Source: an uncultured Clostridia bacterium
Lineage (GTDB): Bacteria > Bacillota > Clostridia > Oscillospirales > Acutalibacteraceae
Direction of reading: 5' to 3'
Assembly (NCBI GenBank): GCA_947631945.1
Contig: CANRNI010000007.1
Span: 1-64,000 of the forward strand
Length of the DNA: 64,000 nt
In this document: piece by piece, positions 33,354 through 41,570 of the stretch
Numbering within the stretch: position 1 is the first letter of the stretch
Layout: each line of letters opens with the position of its first letter
Translations under genes and position numbers: made by a program
The notes under the pieces: generated by a model
The model's input: only the letters and a program-made list of their open reading frames with translations
What the model was told of the DNA's origin: nothing
The model's database searches: none

Positions 33354-34265
33354 TTAAAAAATTTTAAAAAAACGTTCCGTAACTTTTTTGTATACGGGCA
33401 AATTCAGACCGTATTTTTCTCCCATTCGTGTTACGGAGTATATTATTCCGTCGATTTCCGATTGCTTTCCCGATTCTATGTCCCTTTGCAATGAGGTTGA
33501 TGACGTCGGCAGAAGGGAGTCAAGTATGTTAAGGTTTCGTTTTACTATGTCCTCTCCGAAATCTATACCCATAGCGGCGGCTAAAAGACCTATTTCGTGA
33601 ACGAGAGAGGAAAAGCAATCGCGTATTTCTCCGTCCTTCTGTATTTCTCCGGCGGTAACTCCGTAATAAAGACCGCACGCCGCCTGAGCCGAAACGTAGG
33701 AAAATTTTTTAAGCGTGTCGCGCTTAATATTATCGGATAAAACTCCCTCGATACCGCTTTCGTCAAGGTCGTTTTTTATTTCGTAAAGCTTCGGAGTGAA
33801 ATCGCTTTTGTTTCTGACTCCGAAAACCACTCTGAAAATATCGCCGTGCATTTTTATTTTTCCGTATTCCTCTATATTTGCGGCAACGTAAATACAGCCG
33901 TCGGTAACAAGTACGCCATTAAGCTCCTTTTGCAGCCTTTCGCCTGTTCCGTAAACATTAAGAATAGGTATAACGACCGTATTATTATCGGAAACTTTTT
34001 TTATAAACGGCAGAACAGAAGCGAGTGAATATTCCTTTACGCAAACAAAAATAACGTCGGGTTTTCCGTTATAATGCTCGGTATCGGTTATTTTTGGGTG
34101 TACGGTAAATTTTCCGAGCGCGGTGGTGTCCATTTGCAGACCGTTTCCGCGAATCGCGTCAAGCTGCTTTCCTCTTGCTATAATCGTAACGTCCTTATCG
34201 GCTTTCGTCATATACGCGCCTATGCAGCCGCCTGTCCCGCCGGCGCCTATTGTAAGATATTTCAT
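33354..34265 (-). CDS. panE: 2-dehydropantoate 2-reductase (ketopantoate reductase) family protein
   Basis: 303 residues. N-terminal NAD(P) fold TIGAGGTGGCIGAYMTKADKDVTIIARG, then VCVKEYSLASVLPFI (the conserved K of the ApbA/PanE family) and the helical C-terminal domain with LKKFSYVSAQAACGLYYGVTAGEI, where the catalytic Lys is expected (D-T-L-K-K-F). The family's classic reaction is NADPH reduction of ketopantoate for coenzyme A synthesis, but many PanE-like proteins act on other 2-keto acids and panB/panC are not adjacent. Its ATG overlaps the LOG gene's stop by four bases, so the two are coupled. Symbol given as family name. Confidence 0.8.
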   Translation of the reverse strand: MKYLTIGAGGTGGCIGAYMTKADKDVTIIARGKQLDAIRGNGLQMDTTALGKFTVHPKITDTEHYNGKPDVIFVCVKEYSLASVLPFIKKVSDNNTVVIPILNVYGTGERLQKELNGVLVTDGCIYVAANIEEYGKIKMHGDIFRVVFGVRNKSDFTPKLYEIKNDLDESGIEGVLSDNIKRDTLKKFSYVSAQAACGLYYGVTAGEIQKDGEIRDCFSSLVHEIGLLAAAMGIDFGEDIVKRNLNILDSLLPTSSTSLQRDIESGKQSEIDGIIYSVTRMGEKYGLNLPVYKKVTERFFKIF

Positions 34266-34843
34266 TGCTTTATATTCCTGTATTTCAGTATATTAAATTC
34301 TTCCGGCTTGTAAGCGTTCAGATATTCGACTATATCCTCTGTCGTATCGCTGAAATGGACAAGCTCAATTGTTTTGTGCGGCATGAATTTTCCGGCGACG
34401 CAGTTTTCAAGCAAATTCAAAAGAGAATCAAAATATCCGTCGATGTTGAAAATTATCAGCGGCTTATCGCTCTGACCGAGCTGTTTTAACGTTATGATTT
34501 CAAAAAATTCCTCAAACGTGCCTATTCCTCCCGGGGCTGTTATAAACGCGTCCGCGAGGTCGTCCATTTTCTGCTTTCTCGTACGCATTGTGTCTGTACG
34601 TATCATTTCGTCGCAATGAGCGAATAAAATGCCGTCAACATTGAAAAATTTCGGAACAACTCCCGTAATGTGAGCGTTTTCGGAGTAAAAGCCGCGCGCC
34701 GCCGCGCCCATAAGTCCCTGAGCGCCTCCGCCGAAAACAAGTGAATGTCCGTTTTTCGCAAGCGTTTTTCCGAGTTTTTCGGTTTCTTCAATATAGTGTG
34801 TATCTATATCGTCGCTCGCCGAGCCGTAAATGCATATATTCAT
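34262..34843 (-). CDS. LOG-family (cytokinin-activating-like) protein
   Basis: 193 residues with a Rossmann-like fold. Diagnostic motifs are YGSASDDID, VFGGGAQGLMGAAARG and the active-site PGGIGTFEEFFEI, with R-T-D-T-M-R-T-R-K-Q-K-M upstream (the conserved M-x-x-R-K). The family (TIGR00730) hydrolyses nucleoside 5'-monophosphates to base and ribose phosphate. First gene of a two-gene leftward unit with the ketopantoate reductase-like gene, overlapping four bases. A 32-bp repeat lies ~30 bp upstream of its start. Cytosolic. Confidence 0.88.
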   Translation of the reverse strand: MNICIYGSASDDIDTHYIEETEKLGKTLAKNGHSLVFGGGAQGLMGAAARGFYSENAHITGVVPKFFNVDGILFAHCDEMIRTDTMRTRKQKMDDLADAFITAPGGIGTFEEFFEIITLKQLGQSDKPLIIFNIDGYFDSLLNLLENCVAGKFMPHKTIELVHFSDTTEDIVEYLNAYKPEEFNILKYRNIKQ

Positions 34844-34873
34844 AATATCACCTTGCTAATAGATTAAATTTGT

Positions 34874-34932
34874 AATTGACAATTGACAATTTACAATTGA
34901 CAATTCGGTCTGTCTGAAAAGACAGTTTTTTT
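34874..34932 (+). repeat. 32-bp repeat copy 6 followed by an orphan terminator hairpin
   Basis: Repeat at 34874-34905, then CTGTCT-GAAA-AGACAG and seven T (34910-34932), a rightward terminator shape. No rightward gene lies immediately upstream, so it may guard against read-through into larE or be a relic. Confidence 0.65.
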
Positions 34933-35024
34933 GATAATCAGGAATCAAGAATTAGGAGTGAGGAATTTTCGGTGAACGCTTCGCGTTTCTAAGTTCCTTA
35001 GTATACAATATAATCATTATGGGA

Positions 35025-35843
35025 TTAGGAGTTACGCATTATGTTTATGTTCATACTGCCTGTTCGATAGCCTCCGAGGTCGAGAACCGCGTATTGAAAA
35101 CCGAGACCGCGCAAATATATATCGAGCTTTTCCGCCGTATCGTCCGATAAAATTTTCGGAAATTCCGATGGCTCTATTTCCACGCGCGCAATATTGCCGT
35201 GAAGCCTTACCCGTACCTGATGAAAACCCATATCAAGCAATTTTTGCTCGGCAAGGTCAACCAAAGCGATTTTTTCCTTAGTGAGCGTTTCGCCGTAAAC
35301 AAATCTTGTGGCAAGACAGGCGAACGATTGCTTATTCCACGTGGGAAGTCCCGCTTCCTTTGATAATAGCCGTATTTCCTCTTTTGAAAGACCGATTTCT
35401 CTCAAAGGACTTTTTATGCCAAGCTCCTTAACGGCTGTAAGACCGGGACGGTAATCGCCTTCATCGTCGGTATTTGAACCCTCTGCAATATATTTGATAT
35501 TGTGTCCGTCCGCGATTTCTTTTATTTTTTCAAAGAGACTCCGTTTACAGATATAGCATCTGTTTTCGGGATTACGGCGGAAGCCGTCTATTGAAAATGC
35601 GTCGAAATCAAAAATATAATGGCGTATATTTTCTTTTTCGCAGAATTTAACCGATTCGTCCGATTCGCGTTCGGGAAATAAACAGGAACGCGCCGTTACC
35701 GCGGCCGCATTTTCCCCTAAAACGTCATGAGCCGTTTTAAGCAGAAATGTGGAATCAACGCCCGATGAAAACGCGACGGCGACGCTGCCGAGGTCTTTGA
35801 GGTAATTCTCAAGTTTTTTCTTTTTTTCACGAATTTTCTCCAT
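35025..35843 (-). CDS. larE: ATP-dependent sulfur transferase LarE (nickel-pincer cofactor synthesis)
   Basis: 272 residues. PP-loop AMP-ligase motif AFSSGVDST near residue 25, then the sulfur-transfer domain. It converts the pyridinium dicarboxylate mononucleotide made by LarB to its dithiocarboxylate. Three cysteines stand out: C96 and C99 (NRCYICKRS) and C176 (SFACLATRF). C176 matches the sacrificial cysteine of Lactobacillus LarE, which lacks the other two. The three-Cys set is the pattern of [4Fe-4S]-type LarE proteins that transfer sulfur catalytically, so that mechanism is inferred here. Begins five bases after larC ends (GAGG within the larC stop region serves as ribosome site). Last gene of larBCE. 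Confidence 0.88.
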   Translation of the reverse strand: MEKIREKKKKLENYLKDLGSVAVAFSSGVDSTFLLKTAHDVLGENAAAVTARSCLFPERESDESVKFCEKENIRHYIFDFDAFSIDGFRRNPENRCYICKRSLFEKIKEIADGHNIKYIAEGSNTDDEGDYRPGLTAVKELGIKSPLREIGLSKEEIRLLSKEAGLPTWNKQSFACLATRFVYGETLTKEKIALVDLAEQKLLDMGFHQVRVRLHGNIARVEIEPSEFPKILSDDTAEKLDIYLRGLGFQYAVLDLGGYRTGSMNINIMRNS

Positions 35844-35848
35844 AAAAA

Positions 35849-37129
35849 TTATCCCTCGTTCATATCGCGATCCTCGATAAGCTTTCTTGCGCCGTCAATG
35901 CTTGTATCGTTCTCTTTAGCTATTCGCGCAAGGTCGTCATATTCGTATTTTCGGCGCGTAACTCCGTAACCCGACGACGTTTTTGTTCTTACGCTGCCGA
36001 AAGGAGTTTGTATTGTTTCAAGCTTTCTGTCGAGAATATGTCTTGTAACCTCCGTTTCGCGCAGACCGATTGTCGAAGTATATTTAAATAAAGCTTTTAT
36101 TATATTTTCCTTTTCATTTTCATCGCACAAAACGCTCATAAGAGTTCCCACGCGCGATTTTTTCATGCCTACGGGTACGGTAAAAACTTCCTTCGCGCCG
36201 TTTTCAAAAAGACGCTCCGAAGCAAAGCTTATTTCCTCTGCCGTCATATCGTCAACGTTACAGGATATTTCATAAACAGTATCCGAACGGCTCCCGGATT
36301 CCCCAAGCATTGCCCGCAGGCTGTTTGCCCTCGGAAAATCCTTTTCGCCCATTCCGTAGCCGATTTTTTCAGTCCGCATTACCGGCATATTTCCGAATTT
36401 TGTCACAAAATGTTTAAGCAGAGCCGCGCCCGTGGGAGTACATAGTTCGCCGGTTATTTCGCCGCCGTATATGGGGATATCCTTTAAAATATAAGCCGTT
36501 GCCGGAGCGGGTACGGGAAGTATTCCGTGTGCACATTTTACGCTGCCGCTTCCGACGTGTACCGGCGAGGCTATTACTTCGTCGGGAGCAATCATATCCA
36601 TCAGCATACAAACGGCTGTGATATCCGCGACGGCGTCCATCGTACCTACCTCGTGAAAGTGGATTTCCGAAACGGGTACGCCGTGTACATGGCTCTCGGC
36701 GTCGGCAATAATAGTGTAAACGGCGAAAATATCTTCCTTGACCTTTTCGGGAACCGTCAAAGCCGATATTATTTTTTCCGTATCGCGCATACTGCTGTGA
36801 TGATGGCCGTGAGCTTCTTCCTCATGTCCGTGGTGAAGATGCTCACGGGAATGTTCATGACCGTGTTCGCTATGATAATGTTCATGGGAATGTCCGTGAG
36901 CATTGTCATGTATATCCTCGGTCTCTTGAATACCGTTTACATAAACCGAAATATGCGTTCCCACAATACCGCATTTTACGGCTTTTTCTCTTATTATTTT
37001 TACGCCGTTAATCCCTGTTTTATTCAGTTTTTCAATAAATTCGCAGGGATTCGGGATAAGCTCCGAAAGAGCCGACGCGAGCATATCTCCCGACGCGCCC
37101 ATAGAGCAGTCAAGGTATAATATTTTCAT
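35849..37129 (-). CDS. larC: Nickel insertion protein LarC (single reading frame)
   Basis: CTP-dependent cyclometallase placing Ni into the pincer nucleotide, 426 residues. N-terminal YLDCSMGASGDMLASAL, then a His-rich loop at about 82-120 (HGHSHEHYHSEHGHEH and onward, about 20 His) that should bind nickel, then EIHFHEVGTMDAVADI, HGILPVPAPATA and the C-terminal domain (YEISCNVDDMTAEE; GMKKSRVGTLMSVL). In L. plantarum the gene is split by a programmed frameshift into LarC1/LarC2; here one continuous frame covers both. Start at ATG 37129 (AAAGGAG upstream); the GTG 37141 lies inside that ribosome site. 33 bp after larB. Confidence 0.93.
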   Translation of the reverse strand: MKILYLDCSMGASGDMLASALSELIPNPCEFIEKLNKTGINGVKIIREKAVKCGIVGTHISVYVNGIQETEDIHDNAHGHSHEHYHSEHGHEHSREHLHHGHEEEAHGHHHSSMRDTEKIISALTVPEKVKEDIFAVYTIIADAESHVHGVPVSEIHFHEVGTMDAVADITAVCMLMDMIAPDEVIASPVHVGSGSVKCAHGILPVPAPATAYILKDIPIYGGEITGELCTPTGAALLKHFVTKFGNMPVMRTEKIGYGMGEKDFPRANSLRAMLGESGSRSDTVYEISCNVDDMTAEEISFASERLFENGAKEVFTVPVGMKKSRVGTLMSVLCDENEKENIIKALFKYTSTIGLRETEVTRHILDRKLETIQTPFGSVRTKTSSGYGVTRRKYEYDDLARIAKENDTSIDGARKLIEDRDMNEG

Positions 37130-37162
37130 TTTTACGGACACTCCTTTCTTCCGTACGGCAAA

Positions 37163-37927
37163 TCACAAATTCGTGATTTTTGCTTCCATATGATTTATCA
37201 TATTCGCAAGATAGCCCGCGCCGAAGCCGTTGTCGATATTAACAACCGAAACTCCGCTCGCACAGGAGTTGAGCATCGACAAAAGCGCCGCAAGCCCTCC
37301 GAACGACGCGCCGTAGCCGACGCTTGTCGGTACGGCTATAACGGGACAGTCCGCAAGACCTCCCACAACGCTTGCGAGAGCGCCTTCCATTCCCGCTATC
37401 GCTATAATAACGCTCGCGCTCATAATATCTTCCTTATGAGATAAAAGACGGTGCAGCCCCGCTACTCCCGCGTCGTAAATTCTTATGACCTCGCTGCCTA
37501 AGAATTGAGCGGTAACGGCGGCTTCCTCAGCTACGGGCATATCGCTCGTGCCGCCCGTCACCACGGCGATTTTACCTATGCCGTCGGGTTCGGGAAAACC
37601 TCCTATAATGCCGAGCTTCGCCTGTTCAAAATATGAAAGAGAGTGTACGGCGTTTATTTTATCGGCTTTATCGGGTGAAAGACGCGTCATTAAAATTCTG
37701 TTCTGACCGTTTCTTTTCATAGAATCGGCGATGCTTATTATCTGTTCAGGAGTTTTTCTCTCGCCGTAGATGACCTCCGCCGCTCCCTGACGCGCTTTTC
37801 GGTGCAAATCCACCTTGGCGAAACCGATATCCTCGTAAGGCTTGGTCTTTATTTTAAGCAGCGCTTCATCTACCGTCATTTCGCCGCTTTTTACTTTTTC
37901 AAGAATTTGTTTCGTTTCGCTTTTCAT
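37163..37927 (-). CDS. larB: NaAD carboxylase/hydrolase LarB
   Basis: 254 residues, the first enzyme of nickel-pincer nucleotide synthesis: carboxylates and hydrolyses nicotinate adenine dinucleotide. C-terminal half is PurE-like (IAVVTGGTSDMPVAEEAAVTAQFLG, HRLLSHKEDIMSASVIIAIAGMEGALASVVGGLADCPVIAVPTSVGYG). The N-terminus (EALLKIKTKPYEDIGFAKVDLHRKARQGAAEVIYGERKT) is the LarB-specific domain. First gene of the operon, behind a full-consensus promoter at 37979-38007. No larA is found in the window, so the client enzyme is encoded elsewhere. Confidence 0.93.
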   Translation of the reverse strand: MKSETKQILEKVKSGEMTVDEALLKIKTKPYEDIGFAKVDLHRKARQGAAEVIYGERKTPEQIISIADSMKRNGQNRILMTRLSPDKADKINAVHSLSYFEQAKLGIIGGFPEPDGIGKIAVVTGGTSDMPVAEEAAVTAQFLGSEVIRIYDAGVAGLHRLLSHKEDIMSASVIIAIAGMEGALASVVGGLADCPVIAVPTSVGYGASFGGLAALLSMLNSCASGVSVVNIDNGFGAGYLANMINHMEAKITNL

Positions 37928-37978
37928 TCAATGCTTCCAACTTCCGAAAAAACGCATTATAGTATTGATATCTATTAT

Positions 37979-38007
37979 ATTATATATATTCGGCGGATAT
38001 TTGTCAA
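37979..38007 (-). promoter_or_regulatory. Consensus promoter of larBCE
   Basis: Minus strand TTGACA (38002-38007), exactly 17 bp, TATAAT (37979-37984): both boxes match consensus. Start near 37972, leader ~45 nt. No operator palindrome is obvious, which suggests strong constitutive expression or control by a factor not visible here. Confidence 0.85.
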
Positions 38008-38042
38008 TATAATAAGAACATCGTTAGAACGTCGTTTGGGGC

Positions 38043-38071
38043 TTGCTATTTTTTGCCGCGTATTGTATAAT
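38043..38071 (+). promoter_or_regulatory. Promoter of queH-murT-gatD-like
   Basis: TTGCTA (38043-38048), 17-bp spacer, TATAAT (38066-38071). Start near 38078. This excludes the long upstream extension of the queH frame. Divergent from the larB promoter with 35 bp between the -35 boxes. Confidence 0.78.
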
Positions 38072-38095
38072 CTGAAAGAGCGGGGTGCAGTTATT

Positions 38096-38761
38096 TTGCG
38101 GAAAGTTAATTATCAGTTAATGCTCGATAAAGAGATTGAAAATATATTGGCAGAGTATAATGGAAATAATAAGCGCAACAAGAAAAAAACTTTGCTGCTG
38201 CACGCCTGCTGCGCTCCGTGTTCAAGCTATGTTCTCGAGTATCTTAGCTCTGTTTTTGATATAACGGTATTTTATTACAACCCGAACATAACCTCCGAAA
38301 ACGAGTACCGTTACCGAACGGAGGAGGTAAAGCGTCTTATAGATGAAATGAAGCTCGGAAACAGCGTGAAATTTACCGAAGGCAAATATGATACCGAAAG
38401 TTTTTTTGATTTGGCTGAAGGTCATGAGAAAGAGCCCGAGGGCGGCGGGAGATGCTTTGCCTGTTACCGTCTGAGGCTCGGAGAAACTGCGGAATACGCG
38501 AAAAAGAATAATTTTGACTACTTTACGACTACACTTTCAATTAGTCCGTACAAAAATGCCGAAAAGCTGAATTTGATAGGAAAAGAACTCGGCGAAAAAT
38601 ACGGCGTTCGGTATCTCTTTTCTGATTTCAAAAAGAAAAACGGATATAAACGGTCTTTGGAGCTTAGCGAAAAATATAATCTGTACCGTCAGAATTACTG
38701 CGGATGCATTTATTCGTATGAGGATATGAAAAGGAGAAAAAATTTATGTTCAGATTCATAA
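38096..38761 (+). CDS. queH: Epoxyqueuosine reductase QueH
   Basis: Last step of queuosine synthesis in tRNA: reduction of the epoxide. 221 residues. Cysteine motifs HACCAPCSS, GGRCFACYRLRL and YCGCIYS are those of QueH (the cobalamin-independent, non-QueG enzyme with an iron-sulfur and a second metal site). Start taken as TTG 38096 (GGGGTG eight bases upstream) in agreement with the promoter; ATG 38120 is an alternative. Overlaps murT by 16 bases. Adds a fourth tRNA-modification gene to the window. Confidence 0.92.
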   Translation: MRKVNYQLMLDKEIENILAEYNGNNKRNKKKTLLLHACCAPCSSYVLEYLSSVFDITVFYYNPNITSENEYRYRTEEVKRLIDEMKLGNSVKFTEGKYDTESFFDLAEGHEKEPEGGGRCFACYRLRLGETAEYAKKNNFDYFTTTLSISPYKNAEKLNLIGKELGEKYGVRYLFSDFKKKNGYKRSLELSEKYNLYRQNYCGCIYSYEDMKRRKNLCSDS

Positions 38762-40107
38762 TCGCTTTTATAGCCGGCAAGGCGGCGAAAACCGTACTGA
38801 GGCTCCTCGGCAGACGCGCGACGCATTTTCCCGGAAAACTCGCCGTAAAAATTTGTCCCGATTTTCTTAAGTATATAGGCAAGCCCGAAAACATAATATG
38901 CGTAACCGGTACGAACGGAAAGACAAGCACCTGCAATATGATTGAGGATTCTCTGCGTCAGGACGGTCTTAAAGTGCTTGACAACAGCTTCGGCTCGAAT
39001 ACTCTCGCGGGTATAAGCGCGACTCTTACGGACGGCGTTAATATCTTCAACAGACCGAAATATAAAAACCTTGTTTTGGAGGTTGACGAGCGCAGTTCTC
39101 TGCATATCTATAAATACATCACTCCAACTTGGTTTATATGCACCAATCTTTTCAGGGATTCCGTTATGAGAAACGCCCACGCGGAGTACATTTTCTCTAT
39201 GATAAACGATTATCTGCCAAAGGAAACAAAGCTTATTCTGAACGCGGACGATATTATAAGCTCAAGGCTCGGTTCGGGCAAAAACGAAAAAAGAGTGTTT
39301 TTCGGCGTGGACAAGCTTGAGGGAGAACAAACGGAGGATTACAACATAATAAACGACGGACGTTCATGTCCCGAATGCGGCGCGGAAATGATTTTTGATT
39401 TCAAGCGGTACCATCATATCGGCAGAGCCCACTGCTCCGAGTGTTCCGTGAAAACTCCCGAACCCGATTACAGAGTGGTAAGAGCGGACGGTGAAAATAT
39501 GACAGTCGTTTACGGCGGAAATGAGCATACTTTCCCCGTAATCAACTCCGCTATTTTCAATATTTACAATGAAGCCGCCGTTATAGCGCTCCTCGACCAA
39601 TGCGGTTATGATGATAAAAAAATAGCGGACTTTATGAGTAATATCCATATAACCTCCACAAGATATAACGAGATAAAGGTCGGAGACACAGACGTTGTCT
39701 GCACAATGCTCAAGGGATATAATCCGATAGCCTGCTCAAGAAACTGCCATACGGCTAAAATACGTCCGGGAAACAAATCGGTGTTCTTTATGGTTGACGA
39801 TATCCATAACGAGCAGGACGACAGCGAAAGCGTGACATGGCACTATGAGGCGGATTATGAGGCCTTGTGCGACGAATCCGTAAAGCATATCTACATTTCG
39901 GGACCGAGAGCCGTTGACGTAAAATACAGAATGTTGCTTGCCGATATTCCGGAAGATAAAATAACTGTCGGCAGATATGAAAAGGATATAGTTGAAAAGC
40001 TTGATTTTTCCGATATAGATACGCTTATGATTTTTTACGATATGCACAGATATGACAGGCTCGTAAATGAAGTAGAGCCATCAATAGCAGCGAAATTTGC
40101 GAGCTGA
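38746..40107 (+). CDS. murT: MurT-like lipid II isoglutaminyl synthase, ligase subunit
   Basis: Mur-ligase family protein of 453 residues. Central ATPase with P-loop VTGTNGKTSTCNMIE (K59), EVDERS, the carbamylated-Lys type region and the MurT-specific zinc ribbon C208-x-x-C211 / C230-x-x-C233. MurT pairs with GatD to amidate D-glutamate of lipid II. The C-terminal part is divergent: the segment that in S. aureus MurT carries the Asp completing the GatD triad (a W-L-W-D-like motif) reads W-H-Y-E (E368), judged by alignment from memory. No membrane helix, but a hydrophobic start (MFRFIIAFIAGKAA), common in MurT. Overlaps queH by 16 bp and precedes the GatD-like gene by 19 bp. Confidence 0.85.
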   Translation: MFRFIIAFIAGKAAKTVLRLLGRRATHFPGKLAVKICPDFLKYIGKPENIICVTGTNGKTSTCNMIEDSLRQDGLKVLDNSFGSNTLAGISATLTDGVNIFNRPKYKNLVLEVDERSSLHIYKYITPTWFICTNLFRDSVMRNAHAEYIFSMINDYLPKETKLILNADDIISSRLGSGKNEKRVFFGVDKLEGEQTEDYNIINDGRSCPECGAEMIFDFKRYHHIGRAHCSECSVKTPEPDYRVVRADGENMTVVYGGNEHTFPVINSAIFNIYNEAAVIALLDQCGYDDKKIADFMSNIHITSTRYNEIKVGDTDVVCTMLKGYNPIACSRNCHTAKIRPGNKSVFFMVDDIHNEQDDSESVTWHYEADYEALCDESVKHIYISGPRAVDVKYRMLLADIPEDKITVGRYEKDIVEKLDFSDIDTLMIFYDMHRYDRLVNEVEPSIAAKFAS

Positions 40108-40126
40108 GACAGAAGCGGGGATAACC

Positions 40127-40831
40127 ATGAAAACTGAAATACTTTACGGCGATTATTTTCTTTTCGGCGATGAATTTAATGTAAAATATATAAAAAAGTG
40201 TTTGCCCGAATGCGAATTGATTTATACGGGAATACACGACAAGCCTTTTTTCGCCGATAACGTTCCTGATTTAATATATATGGGCGCGATGTCGGAAAGC
40301 AATCAGGCGAGAGCGATAAACGCCCTTTTGCCTTATGCCGAAAGACTGAACGAGCTTACGGAGCGGGGAGTACACATTCTTTTCACATCGAACGCCTGCG
40401 ATATTCTCGGGAAATATATAACCGATTCGGGTGAAAAAACAGAATGTCTCGGTCTTTTTGATTTTTACGTAGAGCGCAAAATGCTCAGCCGTTTTAACGG
40501 TATGACGCTCGGAGTATATAAAAATATGGAAATCGTGGGATTTAAGAGCCAGTTCGGGCTTGCTTACCCTGAATCGGAAAACGAAAAGTTTTTCGACGTT
40601 ACAAGGGGCTCGGGGCTTAATCCCGACTGTAAATGGGAGGGCTTCAAGCGCAATAATCTTATCGCGACTTATCTCATAGGACCTTTCCTTATTTTGAATC
40701 CTCCGTTTACAAAGTATTGGCTGTCTGAAATCTCGGGGAAAAACATAGAGCTTCCGTTTGAGGAGGTTTCTATTCAGGCATACAACAACCGCCTTGCCGA
40801 ATTTAAAGACCCCGACAGGAAAATCGTGTAA
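40127..40831 (+). CDS. GatD-like glutamine amidotransferase, predicted inactive
   Basis: 234 residues with the CobB/CobQ-like GATase fold. It aligns to GatD in the nucleophile-elbow region (GVHILFTSNACDILGKYI) and in the catalytic-His region (NNLIATYLIGPFLILNPPFTKYWL). Where GatD has C-G-G-Y-Q-L-L-G this protein has S88-N-A-C91-D-I-L-G, so the nucleophilic Cys is Ser; where GatD has T-Y-L-H-G-P it has T-Y-L-I184-G-P, so the catalytic His is Ile. ATG 40127 follows AGCGGGG. Likely forms a complex with the MurT-like protein but should not hydrolyse glutamine; free ammonia or another nucleophile may be used, or the pair may do something else. Confidence 0.75.
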   Translation: MKTEILYGDYFLFGDEFNVKYIKKCLPECELIYTGIHDKPFFADNVPDLIYMGAMSESNQARAINALLPYAERLNELTERGVHILFTSNACDILGKYITDSGEKTECLGLFDFYVERKMLSRFNGMTLGVYKNMEIVGFKSQFGLAYPESENEKFFDVTRGSGLNPDCKWEGFKRNNLIATYLIGPFLILNPPFTKYWLSEISGKNIELPFEEVSIQAYNNRLAEFKDPDRKIV

Positions 40832-40839
40832 TGTTTATC

Positions 40840-41211
40840 AATTGACAATTGACAATGTACAATTGACAATTATTGATTTTTACAGCATATTCCATCAACA
40901 CGAAAATATTTTTTAAGGCAATACCGCATAATTATTGTCGTGCAGATGTGCCGTGAAATTTTTCGTCAGATTGACAAAAGTGACGCAGGAATACTGACGT
41001 ATTTCAAGGAGCTTTTGGCAAAAATGACGGAAAATATCGGTACAGATGCGCGGCAAAGGCGGTAGCCGTTAATTGTGCGGTGTTGCCTTAATGTAAATTG
41101 TTATTTTACAATGAACAAACAGAGGTTACCGCCAACACTCTCTGTCAATCTCGGAAGTTCGTTTTTATTGAAAATTATTAATTGTCAATTGTCAATTGTA
41201 CATTGTCAATT
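40840..41211. repeat. Inverted 32-bp repeats (copies 7, 8) flanking a MITE
   Basis: Copy 7 (40840-40871) and copy 8 (41180-41211) are in opposite orientations with MITE copy 4 nested between them. Nothing else lies in this 740-bp gap before the T-box promoter region. Confidence 0.85.
40916..41088 (+). mobile_element. MITE copy 4 (173 bp)
   Basis: Typical full copy: AGGCAATACCGCA start, TGCGGTGTTGCCT end (one mismatch in the right repeat), TA at 40914-40915 and 41089-41090. Confidence 0.92.
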
Positions 41212-41237
41212 CGTTTTAAGTTTATGTAAATTAACTA

Positions 41238-41266
41238 TTGCATTTATAAAAAAGTTATGATAAAAT
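41238..41266 (+). promoter_or_regulatory. Candidate promoter of the ileS T-box transcript
   Basis: TTGCAT (41238-41243), 17-bp spacer, TAAAAT (41261-41266). A TATAAT at 41270-41275 lies just downstream and could be an alternative -10, with no matching -35. Confidence 0.5.
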
Positions 41267-41283
41267 CATTATAATATTTTAAA

Positions 41284-41554
41284 GGCTGAGATGAAGACAG
41301 TAGTTTCCTTTCACGATTTTCAGCGAGTCCGTGACGGTGAAAGACGGGCAATACGGCGGGAAATAAATATCACTTCGGAGCCGAGCGCCGAAATCTTATG
41401 TAAAATACGGTACAATCCGTTGAACTTTGAGAAATTAAGCTTCTACGGCAGCCGCCCGTTACAGCGGTCACATATGACAGTATGGAGTAATTCAGGTGGT
41501 TTAGCAAAGTATCGGTCTTTGTCCTGTTTACGGGGCAAGGGCTTTATTTTTTTT
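41284..41554 (+). ncRNA. T-box riboswitch, isoleucine-specific, with terminator
   Basis: Leader of ileS. Stem I region carries CAGCGAG..GGTG and the specifier segment AATATCACTTCGGAG with codon ATC (41369-41371) for isoleucine. The T-box sequence AGGTGGTTTAGC (41494-41505) offers TGGT to pair with the tRNA acceptor NCCA; an A discriminator, as in tRNA-Ile, fits. The terminator pairs 41515-41526 with 41531-41542 (12 bp including GT pairs, loop TTTA) before an almost unbroken T-run to 41554. Uncharged tRNA-Ile binding should prevent this stem and allow ileS transcription. Confidence 0.92.
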
Positions 41555-41570
41555 AAAGGAGAAATACAAA

